Source of the DNA: Lacticaseibacillus yichunensis
GTDB taxonomy: Bacteria > Bacillota > Bacilli > Lactobacillales > Lactobacillaceae
Assembly: GCF_003946405.1 (NCBI RefSeq)
Contig: NZ_RHOG01000032.1
Span: 1-33,507, forward strand
Direction: 5' to 3'
Length of the DNA: 33,507 nucleotides
Below the pieces are notes generated by a model that saw only the letters and a program-made list of their open reading frames with translations, made no database searches and was not told the DNA's origin. Each line of letters begins with the position of its first letter. Position 1 is the stretch's first letter. Made by a program: the position numbers and the translations under genes. Shown one piece after another: positions 32,946 through 33,507 of the stretch.

Positions 32946-33288
32946 AGACAAGAGCTACCCCAGAAGAACAAAACTCTTGCCGCAACTTCATGAAAAACTC
33001 CTCCAATCTCGTGATACCCCCTAATATCGCGAGCGCACCGCCGGCGATCCCCCTAAGTCGCCGAGCGTGCAAACCCTTGGTCGCAAGTCCCCCTAACTTG
33101 CGACCGCCAAACCCCTGACGATCTTCGACCCCCAATCGAAGATCACGCACCACAAGCGATGCAGACCCCCTATCCGCATTCGCAACGTCGGATCACACCC
33201 CCCTAATGCGATCTGACAAAATACTCACAAGTCCCCCTAACTTGTGAACTCCTCCAAACGCCACTGGCCCCCTACCAGTGGTTTTTTT
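32946..33288 (+). ncRNA. Putative small RNA: eight hairpins with CCCCCUA(A) loops
   Basis: A predicted transcript of about 343 nt. A 5' hairpin CAAGAG/CTCTTG (32949-32979, loop containing ACCCC) is followed by eight hairpins: 33008-33033, 33042-33063, 33079-33105, 33120-33144, 33156-33183, 33187-33217, 33225-33247 and 33261-33281. Stems are 7-11 bp and differ completely in sequence, yet nearly every loop is CCCCCTA or CCCCCTAA (one CCCCCAA, one with six C). ACTCCTCCAA occurs unpaired at 32997-33006 and 33248-33257. The last hairpin is followed by T7. Constant loops on unlike but complementary stems indicate selection for RNA structure. C-rich loops are how Gram-positive regulatory RNAs such as Listeria LhrC contact G-rich ribosome binding sites; that role here is inferred. 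Confidence 0.75.
33261..33288 (+). terminator. Terminator of the hairpin-array RNA
   Basis: CCACTGG (33261-33267) and CCAGTGG (33275-33281) form a perfect 7-bp stem around loop CCCCCTA, followed by seven T residues. It is both the last array member and an intrinsic terminator. Confidence 0.85.
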
Positions 33289-33507
33289 GTGTGGTTTTTG
33301 GGGGGAGCGGGGATGCCTTGTGGTGCGGATGGTGATGAAAAAGTCGAGGGAGTCTGCAGATAGTAATTGAAGGAAAGGTACAACGGCTGAACACCGACTA
33401 CTTTATCTGCAATCAAAGAATCCTTATTGTAGTCAGTACTGAACTAGGCTGCTGACTTTGACCGTTCAGTGATGACTTTATAGTTAATTTGATATGTTTT
33501 GCCGGCT
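33289..33507. other. Window end with two imperfect inverted repeats, no gene seen
   Basis: TGCAGATA-GTA (33355-33365) pairs with TACTT-TATCTGCA (about 33399-33411), and GTCAGTACTGAAC (33432-33444) pairs with GTTCAGTGATGAC (33464-33476) with two mismatches. They may belong to a leader or operator of a gene beyond the window. Confidence 0.35.

Noticed and set aside
32917-32991. Minus-strand 24-codon frame with GGAGGAG 6 nt before its ATG
   Set aside because: The ribosome binding site is simply the complement of ACTCCTCCAA, which also occurs at 33248-33257 with no start codon nearby. No minus-strand promoter was found and the T7 terminator points the other way. It is kept as a weak alternative.
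32990-33118. Plus-strand 42-codon frame across the hairpin array (MKNSSNLVIPPN...)
   Set aside because: No ribosome binding site precedes the ATG, and the Pro-rich translation is explained by the repeated CCCCCTAA loops.
33008-33281. CRISPR array or telomere-like CCCTAA repeat
   Set aside because: The shared unit is only 7-8 bases and sits inside hairpin loops; the intervening sequence is self-complementary stem rather than unique spacers, and no cas gene is present.

Overview
The window looks like a chromosomal carbohydrate-use locus from a fairly GC-rich member of the Lactobacillaceae. Supporting signs are strong AGGAGG-type ribosome binding sites, a lipoprotein solute-binding protein with Gram-positive-type ABC permeases, a CcpA cre site, short rho-independent terminators, and family choices typical of lactobacilli and Paenibacillus-like Firmicutes. 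A Schleiferilactobacillus or Lacticaseibacillus-like host is my inference; no rRNA, tRNA or housekeeping marker is present to prove it. No plasmid, phage or transposase gene is visible.

Layout. (1) 1-1138: a small membrane protein and an endonuclease/exonuclease/phosphatase-fold protein. (2) 1139-4738: a minus-strand pair, a GH2 enzyme followed by a GH43 enzyme that carries an in-frame TGA, with a clear promoter and terminator. (3) 4739-6297: an ArsR-type regulator and a one-pass membrane protein on the plus strand, ending at a bidirectional hairpin shared with (4). (4) 6368-8634: a minus-strand GntR/LacI-type regulator and a GH43 enzyme. (5) 9140-17714: a plus-strand operon of solute-binding lipoprotein, two LplB/YtcP-type permeases, a YesL/DUF624 membrane protein, a 729-residue TIM-barrel-like protein I cannot place in a family, and a GH92 alpha-mannosidase. 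(6) 17715-18396: a gene-free stretch packed with nested inverted repeats. (7) 18397-32389: a glutaminase-A-like (DUF4965/DUF1793) protein, GH38 alpha-mannosidase, GH76 mannanase-like protein, GH78 alpha-L-rhamnosidase, a clan GH-D alpha-galactosidase-like enzyme and a second GH38. (8) 32390-33507: no convincing protein gene, but an outstanding RNA-like element.

How the genes fit together. The transporter would import an oligosaccharide. GH92, two GH38, GH76 and the glutaminase-like protein would take apart a mannose-rich glycan, while GH78, the GH-D enzyme, GH2 and GH43 would remove rhamnose, galactose, pentose or beta-linked decorations. None of the enzymes has a visible signal peptide, so degradation is probably intracellular after import. 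The likely substrate class is a mannan or N-glycan of fungal or plant origin; this is inference. No ABC ATPase is encoded, so a shared MsmK-type ATPase elsewhere is expected.

The most unusual feature is at about 32946-33288. Downstream of a TATAAT box and a TTCACA-N5-TTCACA (PhoP-box-like) direct repeat lie eight consecutive hairpins. Their stems differ in sequence, but almost all carry the same apical loop CCCCCTA(A). Two copies of the anti-Shine-Dalgarno-like sequence ACTCCTCCAA flank the main array, and the last hairpin is followed by seven T residues. This reads as an undescribed multi-loop C-rich regulatory RNA.
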